Of a DNA stretch of 64,000 nt, positions 51,016-58,425 are shown in pieces; position 1 is the stretch's first letter; every line of letters starts with the position of its first letter. The DNA is from Lachnospira sp. UBA3212 (lineage in GTDB: Bacteria; Bacillota; Clostridia; Lachnospirales; Lachnospiraceae), in the NCBI GenBank assembly GCA_002363615.1, contig DEWK01000020.1, forward strand, positions 1 through 64,000, in the 5' to 3' direction. A model generated the notes under the pieces. The model was not told where the DNA came from. It did not search any database and saw only the letters and a program-made list of their open reading frames with translations. The translations under genes and the position numbers were made by a program.

Positions 51016-52053
51016 TCACCAGGAAGCAAGTTTATCTTTACTCCATTCTTTTAACTTGGAAATCACAAGTACATTGGCATTATAATTCCAATGACATCCG
51101 TCCCCTGCGTCGTATTTACCGGATAAGTAACCCTTAGCATTTGCCAAGCCATCGGTAATATCACAATAATATGCATTATCATTTTTCTTGCAAAAAGCTT
51201 TATACCCCTTATAATATTCCTTTCGTTTGGAAAGGCTAGGAACATTTAAGGAGGAATTTGGAGAAAATGGTGGCAGTGCTACCACTACAAGTTCCACTTG
51301 TGGGTTTGCTGCCTTTAGGATTCTTAACACTTCACCAAAATTAGCCGTCGTATTATCTACCGCAGCTCCATAGGCTTCATTCATTCCTTCAAAAAGATAG
51401 ACTCTGTCGGGCTTATATTTTGCAGCACGTTCTGCGGCCGTAATTTTTTTATTTTGATAAAGAAAAGATGCATCTGAAATCAGGCCCCAGGAAGAAATCC
51501 CAACTTTGCTTACAAAAGCAGTCCCTTTAGGAAAGGAAGACGAAAGGAGAGCAAGTCCCTCTACATAACATTCTCCCATCACAACAATCTTAGGATTCTT
51601 GGGTTTCACATAAAGAGATAAAATCTTAGAAAACTTAGATTCATACTTATCTTCCCCTTTCGAAATTGCCTTAACTTTATAGTAAACCCATTTCCTTTTC
51701 TTAGCTTTTTTATCCTTTAAATAATTTTTATTAGTAGTAGCTATTTTTTTATAATTTCCATCTTTTTTATAGGATCGATAAACCTCATAGAAAGCTGCAA
51801 GATCCTTTTTTTGCCATTGGATTTTCACCTTTCCTTCAACCTGGCACAGGGCCTTTAATTTTAAAACCCTAGTCTTTCGGAACTTGCTATCCTGGTCATT
51901 AACAGAAGTTTGCAAAACAAGCGGGGCTTCCTCCTTTATCGTGATAGCAGATGCATTTTTAATTTCATTTTCAAAAATCCTATGATTTAACAGAAAGAGG
52001 CTGAAAATAAAAACCCCCGTAACGAATAATAATTTCTTTTTCATTTTCATCAT
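51016..52053 (-). CDS. Exported SGNH-hydrolase-like protein with Fn3-like domain and Cys in place of the nucleophile Ser
   Basis: 345 residues. N-terminal signal or anchor helix (about 7-24); about 55-148 looks like a fibronectin type III fold (Val-Lys-Ile-Gln-Trp-Gln-Lys...Tyr-Glu-Val-Tyr-Arg-Ser...Tyr-Tyr-Lys-Val-Lys-Ala). A C-terminal SGNH-type domain follows, but block I reads Gly160-Glu-Cys162 instead of Gly-Asp-Ser. Block III is Gly223-Met-Asn225-Glu and block V Asp318-Gly-Cys-His321. It may be inactive or use a Cys nucleophile. The start at 52053 follows GGATGGGATT. It lies just after the rplT terminator and may be a separate unit. Confidence 0.85.
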   Translation of the reverse strand: MMKMKKKLLFVTGVFIFSLFLLNHRIFENEIKNASAITIKEEAPLVLQTSVNDQDSKFRKTRVLKLKALCQVEGKVKIQWQKKDLAAFYEVYRSYKKDGNYKKIATTNKNYLKDKKAKKRKWVYYKVKAISKGEDKYESKFSKILSLYVKPKNPKIVVMGECYVEGLALLSSSFPKGTAFVSKVGISSWGLISDASFLYQNKKITAAERAAKYKPDRVYLFEGMNEAYGAAVDNTTANFGEVLRILKAANPQVELVVVALPPFSPNSSLNVPSLSKRKEYYKGYKAFCKKNDNAYYCDITDGLANAKGYLSGKYDAGDGCHWNYNANVLVISKLKEWSKDKLASW

Positions 52054-52063
52054 AATCCCATCC

Positions 52064-52092
52064 TAAAAAAATGCCAGAGCTTTCGCCCTGAC
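52064..52092 (-). terminator. Terminator of infC-rpmI-rplT
   Basis: Eight-pair stem (GTCAGGGC/GCTCTGGC on the minus strand, with G-U pairs) closed by a GAAA loop, then A and T7. Confidence 0.85.
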
Positions 52093-52109
52093 ACTCCTAT
52101 ATTTTTAAA

Positions 52110-52466
52110 TTAAGCAATCTTAGACTTAGCAATTTCAGCTAACTTTGCAAAACCATCTGCATCATTAACCGCTAACTCAGCTAACATCTTACGATTTACA
52201 TCGATACCAGCCACCTTAAGACCATACATGAACTTACTGTATGAAAGTCCGTTTAATCTTGCTGCAGCATTGATACGAGCGATCCATAACTGTCTGAACT
52301 GACGCTTCTTCTGCTTTCTACCAGCATATGCTGATGTAAGCGCTCTCATTACAGACTGCTTAGCAACACGATACTGCTTTGATCTAGCTCCTCTATAACC
52401 CTTTGCGAGTTTCAATGTTCTATTATGCTTCTTCTTGGCATTTAATCCACCTTTAATTCTTGCCAT
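52110..52466 (-). CDS. rplT: 50S ribosomal protein L20
   Basis: 118 residues, standard length. Starts Met-Ala-Arg-Ile-Lys-Gly-Gly, with Lys-Gly-Tyr-Arg-Gly-Ala-Arg-Ser and Ile-Asn-Ala-Ala-Ala-Arg-Leu-Asn-Gly-Leu-Ser-Tyr. L20 is needed for 50S assembly, and in other Firmicutes represses its own operon by binding the infC leader, which would fit the leader seen upstream here. Confidence 0.98.
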   Translation of the reverse strand: MARIKGGLNAKKKHNRTLKLAKGYRGARSKQYRVAKQSVMRALTSAYAGRKQKKRQFRQLWIARINAAARLNGLSYSKFMYGLKVAGIDVNRKMLAELAVNDADGFAKLAEIAKSKIA

Positions 52467-52519
52467 TTGATATTCCTCCTAATCGAATAAATAAAATCTC
52501 TCAAAAACAAATGTATTTC

Positions 52520-52717
52520 TTACAGATAAGGTAAGATTTTCTTCATGTTCTTTACATTTGTTGTATCGGTCATAGCGGCCTTTCTTAAGTTTCTCTTTCT
52601 CTTTGTAGACTTCTTAGTAAGAATGTGGCTCTTATAAGCCTTACTTCTCTTTAATTTTCCTGAACCTGTTGTTTTAAAACGCTTAGCAGCTGCTCTGCTT
52701 GTCTTCATCTTTGGCAT
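52520..52717 (-). CDS. rpmI: 50S ribosomal protein L35
   Basis: 65 residues starting Met-Pro-Lys-Met-Lys-Thr-Ser. The frame opens nine bases earlier at another ATG, but that one abuts AAGGAGG, while the ATG at 52717 has nine-base spacing and gives the universal N-terminus. Lys/Arg-rich throughout. It lies between infC and rplT as in most bacteria. Confidence 0.97.
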   Translation of the reverse strand: MPKMKTSRAAAKRFKTTGSGKLKRSKAYKSHILTKKSTKRKRNLRKAAMTDTTNVKNMKKILPYL

Positions 52718-52735
52718 GTTAGACATCCTCCTTAA

Positions 52736-53245
52736 TTAATTCTTCTTCTCTGATAAGAACATAGTCATGACACGGCCTTCCATCTTAGGAGCCTTGTCAA
52801 TTACGGCTATATCCTCAAGCATTTTTGCAAAGTTATCCAAAACTTCTCTACCGCCGGTAATATGTGCCATCTCTCTTCCTCTAAAACGAAGAGAAACCTT
52901 TAACTTATTACCCTTAGATAAGAACTTTCTTGCCTGATTCGCTTTTGTATTGATATCATTAATATCAATGTTTGGTGAAAGACGAACTTCCTTCACTTCG
53001 ATACTCTTCTGCTTTTTCTTAGCTTCCTTCTCACGGCGCATCATATCGTACTTATACTTACTATAATCTACAATCTTGCAAACCGGTGGTTTAGCCTTAG
53101 GAGCAATCTTTACAAGATCAAGTCCTGAATCAACTGCCTTGAAATAAGCTTCCTTAGCAGACATAATACCCAACTGCTCTCCATTCTCTCCAACGAGACG
53201 AACTTCCTTATCTCGGATCTGTTCGTTAATCATTAAGTCGTTAAT
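52736..53245 (-). CDS. infC: Translation initiation factor IF-3 (probable AUU start)
   Basis: IF-3 keeps 30S subunits free and checks the initiator tRNA and start codon. 169 residues. N-terminal Ile-Asn-Glu-Gln-Ile-Arg...Val-Arg-Leu-Val-Gly, linker, then the C-terminal domain with Lys-Glu-Val-Arg-Leu-Ser-Pro-Asn-Ile. The first in-frame ATG is at 53233, but GGAGGTG lies about 22 bases before it and seven to eight before an ATT at 53245. AUU starts are known for infC and underlie autoregulation, so I chose 53245. Confidence 0.93.
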   Translation of the reverse strand: MNDLMINEQIRDKEVRLVGENGEQLGIMSAKEAYFKAVDSGLDLVKIAPKAKPPVCKIVDYSKYKYDMMRREKEAKKKQKSIEVKEVRLSPNIDINDINTKANQARKFLSKGNKLKVSLRFRGREMAHITGGREVLDNFAKMLEDIAVIDKAPKMEGRVMTMFLSEKKN

Positions 53246-53405
53246 AACTGTACACCTCCATCCTCAAATAGATATAAAAAAAGCGGATAGAATCATCTAC
53301 CCACTGTCATGTACAAAAACGACCTTCGTTGTTTTTCGAACTATGAACACCTGGGCAAATAAGCTTGCCAGGGTGAGAGATAACTCTGCTTTGTTTTCAC
53401 AACAT
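53246..53405 (-). promoter_or_regulatory. infC leader with attenuator (L20-leader-like)
   Basis: The roughly 150-base leader folds in steps on the minus strand. A CACCCTGG/CCAGGTG-type hairpin (53348-53375) comes first, then an AAAAACAACGA/TCGTTTTT hairpin (about 53314-53336). Last is an intrinsic terminator with nine pairs (53283-53291 with 53296-53304) and T7 before infC. This layout matches the L20-controlled leaders known in other Firmicutes, although I could not verify the L20-binding motif. Confidence 0.75.
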
Positions 53406-53409
53406 CAAA

Positions 53410-53438
53410 AATATAACATGGTTCAAACCGCTTGTCAA
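53410..53438 (-). promoter_or_regulatory. Promoter of infC-rpmI-rplT
   Basis: TTGACA (53433-53438), a 17-base spacer and TATATT (53410-53415), ten bases past the mecA stop codon. Confidence 0.8.
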
Positions 53439-53447
53439 TGACTATTT

Positions 53448-54155
53448 TTATTTTTTACATAATTCATGAAATACCGCTGAATCAGCAATTAATTCAAAAT
53501 TCTCTTTGATAAATGCACGATTAATTGGATTGTCTATTACAAGTTCACCAAACTCTAAGGCAGACCAAATATACTGTTGAAAAATGTCTTGATTCTTTGA
53601 AGCGGAATTTTCAAATACTACATAATAGGACTTTTGTCTGTTATCCTTCAAAATCCTACCAGCAACCTTATCTGGTAACTTGTTCTTCTTATTAAACTCC
53701 AAAAAGGTATTCAAATTCTGAAAGATTACGATTGCCAGCTGACTACTTACCTGCTCCCAGGAAGAAATGGGACTTCCATTGGAATTTTCTTCCTCTTCAA
53801 ATTCATATTCCTTTAGAAATTCCTGATTATCATCTGATTTCTTTGGAATCATTTCATTTAATAATCTTTTATCCTTAATCATCTGATGGAAGATTTTCTC
53901 CATGCCCTCTTCTCCATTGCAAGAAAGAATAATCGCCAGTCTTTTTTGAGGAAGATTCATAATCTGCATGGAAATTTCTCCCTGCTTAGCCTCAAAATCA
54001 GTTTGTTCCACAGCTTCCTCCAAAATCATATGAAAGAAATCCTGGGCATTCTGACTTTGTTTAATAATATCCTCAATGGTTACACCAAAATTCGTCATAT
54101 CATTCTCATCTACAATACAACGAACCGTCTGTTCATCTAATTTTCTAAACTTCAT
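53448..54155 (-). CDS. mecA: MecA-family adaptor protein
   Basis: 235 residues. The N-terminal domain (about 1-80: Lys-Leu-Asp-Glu-Gln-Thr-Val-Arg-Cys; Ala-Gln-Asp-Phe-Phe-His-Met-Ile-Leu-Glu-Glu-Ala) fits the MecA substrate-binding module. An acidic linker (about 105-130) precedes a C-terminal domain (about 135-235) that in MecA docks on ClpC. MecA delivers substrates to the ClpCP protease and activates ClpC. It lies 15 bases after the DUF5721 gene and shares its promoter, next to a CIRCE element. Similarity to well-studied MecA is moderate, so substrates cannot be inferred. Confidence 0.85.
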   Translation of the reverse strand: MKFRKLDEQTVRCIVDENDMTNFGVTIEDIIKQSQNAQDFFHMILEEAVEQTDFEAKQGEISMQIMNLPQKRLAIILSCNGEEGMEKIFHQMIKDKRLLNEMIPKKSDDNQEFLKEYEFEEEENSNGSPISSWEQVSSQLAIVIFQNLNTFLEFNKKNKLPDKVAGRILKDNRQKSYYVVFENSASKNQDIFQQYIWSALEFGELVIDNPINRAFIKENFELIADSAVFHELCKK

Positions 54156-54170
54156 ACGCGCCTGCCTTTC

Positions 54171-54656
54171 CTATTCCATCTCGGTGACTTGAAAATGCTT
54201 TTGTAAAAAGCGATAAACCGTCTGATCAAAACTTCTTTCCAGTGTTTTATCCATGGTAAATTCTGATATGGTACAGGAAGAAATTACCTTTACATCCTGA
54301 CCGCCAAATCGAATTAACATAGACATAGCATCCACCTTCTTATAATCAAAGTCTGGAACCAACTTATCTACATAAACCTTTACGGACTTTTTTGACATGG
54401 TAAGCATGATCTGAAAACTAACCGGTATCTTCTTTCCCTTAATCAAGTCAAAGACATAAGGTCTCATCTTCTTCCAGCTTACATAATCTTCATAAAGCGT
54501 TTCGTCTTTGTAATATTCCTTTACAAGATGGCCATTGATCTTATAATTACAAAAAGTTGTAATGGATGCCTCTTGAAGTAAGAATCCCTCAAAAGTCTCC
54601 TTACAGAACAAATCATTCATAAAGCCTTTTAAATCATGGATTTGGAATACTTTCAT
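54171..54656 (-). CDS. DUF5721-type protein of unknown function
   Basis: 161 residues, soluble, mixed alpha/beta, no signal peptide and no catalytic motif that I recognise. The start Met-Lys-Val-Phe-Gln-Ile-His-Asp-Leu-Lys and the later Tyr-Lys-Ile-Asn-Gly-His stretch match my memory of DUF5721, a family common in Lachnospiraceae. GGGGAG lies four to five bases before the ATG. It is first in an operon with mecA, and its promoter abuts the CIRCE element shared with htpG, so a link to protein quality control is plausible but only inferred. Confidence 0.7.
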   Translation of the reverse strand: MKVFQIHDLKGFMNDLFCKETFEGFLLQEASITTFCNYKINGHLVKEYYKDETLYEDYVSWKKMRPYVFDLIKGKKIPVSFQIMLTMSKKSVKVYVDKLVPDFDYKKVDAMSMLIRFGGQDVKVISSCTISEFTMDKTLERSFDQTVYRFLQKHFQVTEME

Positions 54657-54693
54657 TTCTCCCCTTTCATCCTATAACAAACCTATAGCCTGC

Positions 54694-54723
54694 ATTATAA
54701 CACAGCACCTTTAAAATTGTAAA
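54694..54723 (-). promoter_or_regulatory. Promoter of the DUF5721-mecA operon
   Basis: TTTACA (54718-54723), an 18-base spacer and TATAAT (54694-54699). The CIRCE element begins 11 bases upstream of the -35 box. Confidence 0.75.
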
Positions 54724-54734
54724 CACTTATTTTG

Positions 54735-54761
54735 TTAGCACTCTAATAAAATGAGTGCTAA
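54735..54761. promoter_or_regulatory. CIRCE operator (HrcA binding site)
   Basis: TTAGCACTC (54735-54743), a nine-base spacer and GAGTGCTAA (54753-54761): a perfect match to the CIRCE consensus. It lies between two divergent promoters, seven bases from the htpG -35 and 11 bases from the DUF5721-mecA -35. Confidence 0.93.
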
Positions 54762-54768
54762 ATTTTCA

Positions 54769-54797
54769 TTGACAATTAGAAATCCACGTACTACAAT
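54769..54797 (+). promoter_or_regulatory. Promoter of htpG
   Basis: TTGACA (54769-54774), a 17-base spacer and TACAAT (54792-54797), directly downstream of CIRCE. Confidence 0.75.
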
Positions 54798-54837
54798 ACA
54801 CATTATACTAAGAATCAATTGTAAAGGAGAGAAATTT

Positions 54838-56919
54838 ATGGCTGAGAAAAAAGGTAATTTATCAATTAACAGTGAGAACTTATTTCCAATTATCAAAAAG
54901 TGGTTGTATTCTGATCACGACATTTTTGTAAGAGAACTTGTGTCAAATGCCTGTGACGCTATGACCAAATTAAAGAAACTTTCCATGATGGGTGAGATTG
55001 AATTAGATAAGGATGAAGAGTTAAAGGTTTCTGTCCTTGTCAACGCCAAGGAAAAAACCCTTACCTTTATTGATCACGGTATTGGTATGACTGCAGATGA
55101 GGTAGAAAAATACATTACCCAGATTGCTTTTTCCGGTGCGACAGCATTTATGGAGAAATACAAGGATAAGGCTAATCAGGACCAGATTATTGGACACTTT
55201 GGTTTGGGCTTCTATTCTGCTTTTATGGTAGCAGATAAAGTTACCATCGATACCCTTTCTTACCAGGAAGGCGCTAAGGGCGTTCACTGGGAGTGTACTG
55301 GCGATTCAGATTATACCATGGAAGACACAGATCTTACGGTCCGTGGTACAAAAATCACCTTGGAAATCAGCGATGAGTCCATTGAATTTGCAAACGAATA
55401 TAGAATCCGTGAGGTCCTTGAAAAATACTGCTCTTTCATGCCATTTAATATCTATCTGACAAATGAAGAAAAAGGCCAGGAGTACGAGACAATTCCAGCC
55501 GAGGAAGTTCTTGAGAGTGATACCGTGGTAGAATACATCGATGAGCCGGAAAAAACTCAGGAAGTAGAGAAGGAAGATGGCAGCAAGGAAACAAAAGTCA
55601 TTGCCCCTGCCTGCAAAAAGGCTAAAATTAACAAACGTCCAGTTCCAATCAATGAAACCACTCCACTTTGGAGCAAGCATCCAAACGAATGTAGCGAGGA
55701 AGAATACAAAAACTTCTATACCAAGGTCTTTCATGATTATAAGGAGCCTCTCTTCTGGATTCATTTAAATATGGATTATCCATTTAACTTAAAAGGTATT
55801 CTCTACTTCCCTAAGATTAATATGGAATATGAATCTGTAGAAGGAGTGATTAAGCTTTATAACAATCAGGTCTTTGTAGCCGATAACATCAAAGAAGTAA
55901 TCCCAGAATTTTTAATGCTCTTAAAGGGTGTAATTGATTGCCCGGATCTCCCATTAAATGTTTCCAGATCTGCCCTTCAAAATGATGGCTTTGTAAAGAA
56001 GATTTCTGATTACATTACCAAGAAGGTTGCTGATAAACTTTCTGGCATGTGCAAAACCGACCGTGAAACCTATGAGAAGTATTGGGATGATATCGCTCCA
56101 TTTATCGAATATGGTTGCTTAAAGGATAGCAAGTTTGAAGAGAAGATGAATGATTACGTTCTCTTTAAGGATATTCATGATAAGTACCAGACCCTTCCGG
56201 AACTATTAAAGTCTGTCGGCGGAGAAGATCGTCCAGAAGATAATAAAGAAGAGAAAGATCAGGCAGATTCTGACTATCACATTTCCGGAGAAGGTGCCAG
56301 TGAAGAAGATCACCGTAGCGTGGTTTACTATGTTACCGATCCAGTTGCCCAGAGCCAGTATGTGAAGATGTTTATGGATAATGATATGAATGCTGTAATC
56401 TTAAAGAATAAGATTGATCAGCCATATATTTCCAATGTAGAGCAAAAACACACCAACGTGAAATTTGCCCGAGTTGATTCAGATATTACAGAGGCTATGA
56501 AGTCTCAGGACCTTTCCGACGAGGACAGCAAAGCTTATACCGAAAGCTTAACAAAACTCTTTAAAAATGCCTTAAATCAGGAATCAATTTCCGTAAAGGT
56601 AGAAAGTTTCAAAGACCCTGACCTTTCTTCTATGATTACCCTCTCTGAAGAAAGCAGACGTATGCAGGATATGATGAGACAGTATGGCATGTATAATATG
56701 GGTGATCTTCCTTCTGATGAAACCTTGGTATTAAATGCTAACAACGTTTTGGTAAAATATCTTTTAGACAAGAAAGAAGGCGACCAGGTTGAAACTGTAG
56801 CACGCCAGCTCTATGATTTAGCCCGTGTCAGCCATGAACAGCTTCCTAAGGAAGAAATGACTGCCTTTATTAAGAGAAGTAATGAAATCTTAAAGATCCT
56901 AATTGATGAAAACAAGTAA
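54838..56919 (+). CDS. htpG: Molecular chaperone HtpG (Hsp90)
   Basis: 693 residues. The GHKL ATPase domain shows Val-Ser-Asn-Ala-Cys-Asp-Ala, Asp-His-Gly-Ile-Gly-Met-Thr and Gly-His-Phe-Gly-Leu-Gly-Phe-Tyr-Ser. The middle domain has the catalytic-arginine region Leu-Asn-Val-Ser-Arg-Ser-Ala-Leu-Gln, and a C-terminal dimerisation domain follows. AAAGGAG correctly precedes the ATG at 54838; the frame extends upstream to 54751 through the promoter, so the longer version is rejected. An acidic insertion (about 215-260, Glu/Lys-rich) lengthens the middle region compared with E. coli. The CIRCE element suggests heat-shock control by HrcA. Confidence 0.97.
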   Translation: MAEKKGNLSINSENLFPIIKKWLYSDHDIFVRELVSNACDAMTKLKKLSMMGEIELDKDEELKVSVLVNAKEKTLTFIDHGIGMTADEVEKYITQIAFSGATAFMEKYKDKANQDQIIGHFGLGFYSAFMVADKVTIDTLSYQEGAKGVHWECTGDSDYTMEDTDLTVRGTKITLEISDESIEFANEYRIREVLEKYCSFMPFNIYLTNEEKGQEYETIPAEEVLESDTVVEYIDEPEKTQEVEKEDGSKETKVIAPACKKAKINKRPVPINETTPLWSKHPNECSEEEYKNFYTKVFHDYKEPLFWIHLNMDYPFNLKGILYFPKINMEYESVEGVIKLYNNQVFVADNIKEVIPEFLMLLKGVIDCPDLPLNVSRSALQNDGFVKKISDYITKKVADKLSGMCKTDRETYEKYWDDIAPFIEYGCLKDSKFEEKMNDYVLFKDIHDKYQTLPELLKSVGGEDRPEDNKEEKDQADSDYHISGEGASEEDHRSVVYYVTDPVAQSQYVKMFMDNDMNAVILKNKIDQPYISNVEQKHTNVKFARVDSDITEAMKSQDLSDEDSKAYTESLTKLFKNALNQESISVKVESFKDPDLSSMITLSEESRRMQDMMRQYGMYNMGDLPSDETLVLNANNVLVKYLLDKKEGDQVETVARQLYDLARVSHEQLPKEEMTAFIKRSNEILKILIDENK

Positions 56920-56956
56920 TCCCCTTTACTTGTAATTTCAAGGAAAATAGTATAAA

Positions 56957-56989
56957 ATAGGTTCGGTCTCTTTGACCGAACCTATTTTT
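56957..56989 (+). terminator. Terminator between htpG and argH
   Basis: Twelve-base arms ATAGGTTCGGTC and GACCGAACCTAT with a five-base loop, then T4-5. A weak promoter-like TTGTAA-17-TAAAAT (56930-56958) just before it would place this hairpin at the very start of an argH transcript. Confidence 0.85.
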
Positions 56990-57011
56990 CTGTATATAAG
57001 GAGGACTTATC

Positions 57012-58388
57012 ATGAGTAAACTTTGGGGCGGACGCTTTACAAAAGAGGAAAACGAATTGGTAAACGAATTCAACGCTTCCATTCCTTTTGACCAACGTTT
57101 TTATCGTCAGGATATTCGTGGATCTATTGCCCATGTAACCATGCTTGCGAAACAAAACATCTTATCTAACGAAGATAAGGAAGCGATTATTACGGGCTTA
57201 AATCAGATTTTAGAAGAAATCGAAACTGGCAGTTTAGCCATTGATCCGAATGCCGAGGATATTCACAGTTTCGTGGAATCAACACTTACCGACCGAATCG
57301 GAGATGCCGGAAAGCGCCTTCACACTGGACGTAGCCGTAATGACCAGGTTGCTCTGGATATGAAATTATATATTCGAGATGAAATCGATGAGATGGATCA
57401 ACTTTTATACCAGCTTCTTTCCGTACTTTACGATATTATGAAAGATCATATTGATACCATCCTTCCGGGTTTCACCCACCTTCAGAAAGCTCAGCCGGTT
57501 ACCTTAGCTCACCACTACGGTGCATATTTTGAAATGTTCCGTCGAGACAGGGAACGTCTTTGCGATATTAGAAAGCGTATGAATTACTGCCCTCTTGGCT
57601 CTGGTGCTCTAGCAGGAACCACCTATCCATTGGACCGTGACTATAGTGCAAGTCTCCTTGATTTTGACGGACCAACCTTAAATTCTATGGATTCCGTTTC
57701 AGACCGTGATTATTTAATTGAATTCTTAGATGCCCTTGCCCTGATTATGATGCATTTAAGTCGTTTTTCAGAGGAAGTAATCTTATGGAATTCTAACGAA
57801 TATGGCTTTATTACCATTGATGATGCATATTCAACCGGTTCTTCTATTATGCCACAGAAGAAAAATCCGGATATTGCAGAACTTGTTCGCGGTAAAACCG
57901 GACGTGTGTATGGTGCATTAATGTCTATGCTTACCACCATGAAGTCACTTCCACTGGCTTACGATAAGGATATGCAGGAAGATAAGGAAGTTTCTTTTGA
58001 TGCCATTGACACCACAAGAAACTGCCTCATTCTCTTTACCGATATGCTTCGTACCATGACCTTCCACAAAGAAATCATGGAAGACTCTGCAAAGCACGGC
58101 TTTACCAATGCTACTGACGCAGCAGATTACCTGGTAAATAAGGGAGTTCCTTTCCGTGATGCCCATGGAATCGTTGGACAGTTAGTTCTTTTCTGCGAAT
58201 CACACAAATGCAGTTTAGACCAGATGAGTTTAGAGGACTATAAGAATATTTGCCCAGTCTTTGAGGAAGATATTTACGATGCTATTTCTCTTCAAACCTG
58301 TGTTAGCAAGCGATTAACCATTGGTGCTCCAGGTCAGGCCGCTATGAAACAGGTACTTGAAATTTATAAGGATTATCTCAATAAATAA
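57012..58388 (+). CDS. argH: Argininosuccinate lyase
   Basis: Splits argininosuccinate into arginine and fumarate, the last step of arginine synthesis. 458 residues, full length. Signature Gly-Ser-Ser-Ile-Met-Pro-Gln-Lys-Lys-Asn-Pro-Asp holds the catalytic Ser loop; His-Thr-Gly-Arg-Ser-Arg-Asn-Asp-Gln and Thr-His-Leu-Gln-Lys-Ala-Gln-Pro complete the active site. AGGAGG precedes the ATG. argG and other arginine genes are not nearby, and no arginine operator is evident. Confidence 0.97.
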   Translation: MSKLWGGRFTKEENELVNEFNASIPFDQRFYRQDIRGSIAHVTMLAKQNILSNEDKEAIITGLNQILEEIETGSLAIDPNAEDIHSFVESTLTDRIGDAGKRLHTGRSRNDQVALDMKLYIRDEIDEMDQLLYQLLSVLYDIMKDHIDTILPGFTHLQKAQPVTLAHHYGAYFEMFRRDRERLCDIRKRMNYCPLGSGALAGTTYPLDRDYSASLLDFDGPTLNSMDSVSDRDYLIEFLDALALIMMHLSRFSEEVILWNSNEYGFITIDDAYSTGSSIMPQKKNPDIAELVRGKTGRVYGALMSMLTTMKSLPLAYDKDMQEDKEVSFDAIDTTRNCLILFTDMLRTMTFHKEIMEDSAKHGFTNATDAADYLVNKGVPFRDAHGIVGQLVLFCESHKCSLDQMSLEDYKNICPVFEEDIYDAISLQTCVSKRLTIGAPGQAAMKQVLEIYKDYLNK

Positions 58389-58391
58389 AAA

Positions 58392-58425
58392 AAAAAAAAA
58401 TCAGGCCTAGGCCTGATTTTTTTAT
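58392..58425. terminator. Bidirectional terminator between argH and the GlgB-like gene
   Basis: Nearly perfect palindrome AATCAGGCC-TA-GGCCTGATT flanked by A and T runs, placed between two convergent genes. Confidence 0.85.

Noticed and set aside
50807..51085. A 92-codon plus-strand open frame
   Set aside because: It overlaps the tRNA promoter and the end of the SGNH-like gene, and shows no start signal or recognisable protein features.
54751..54837. Extending HtpG upstream by 29 codons
   Set aside because: The extension would run through the promoter and part of CIRCE; the ribosome binding site and family N-terminus place the start at 54838.
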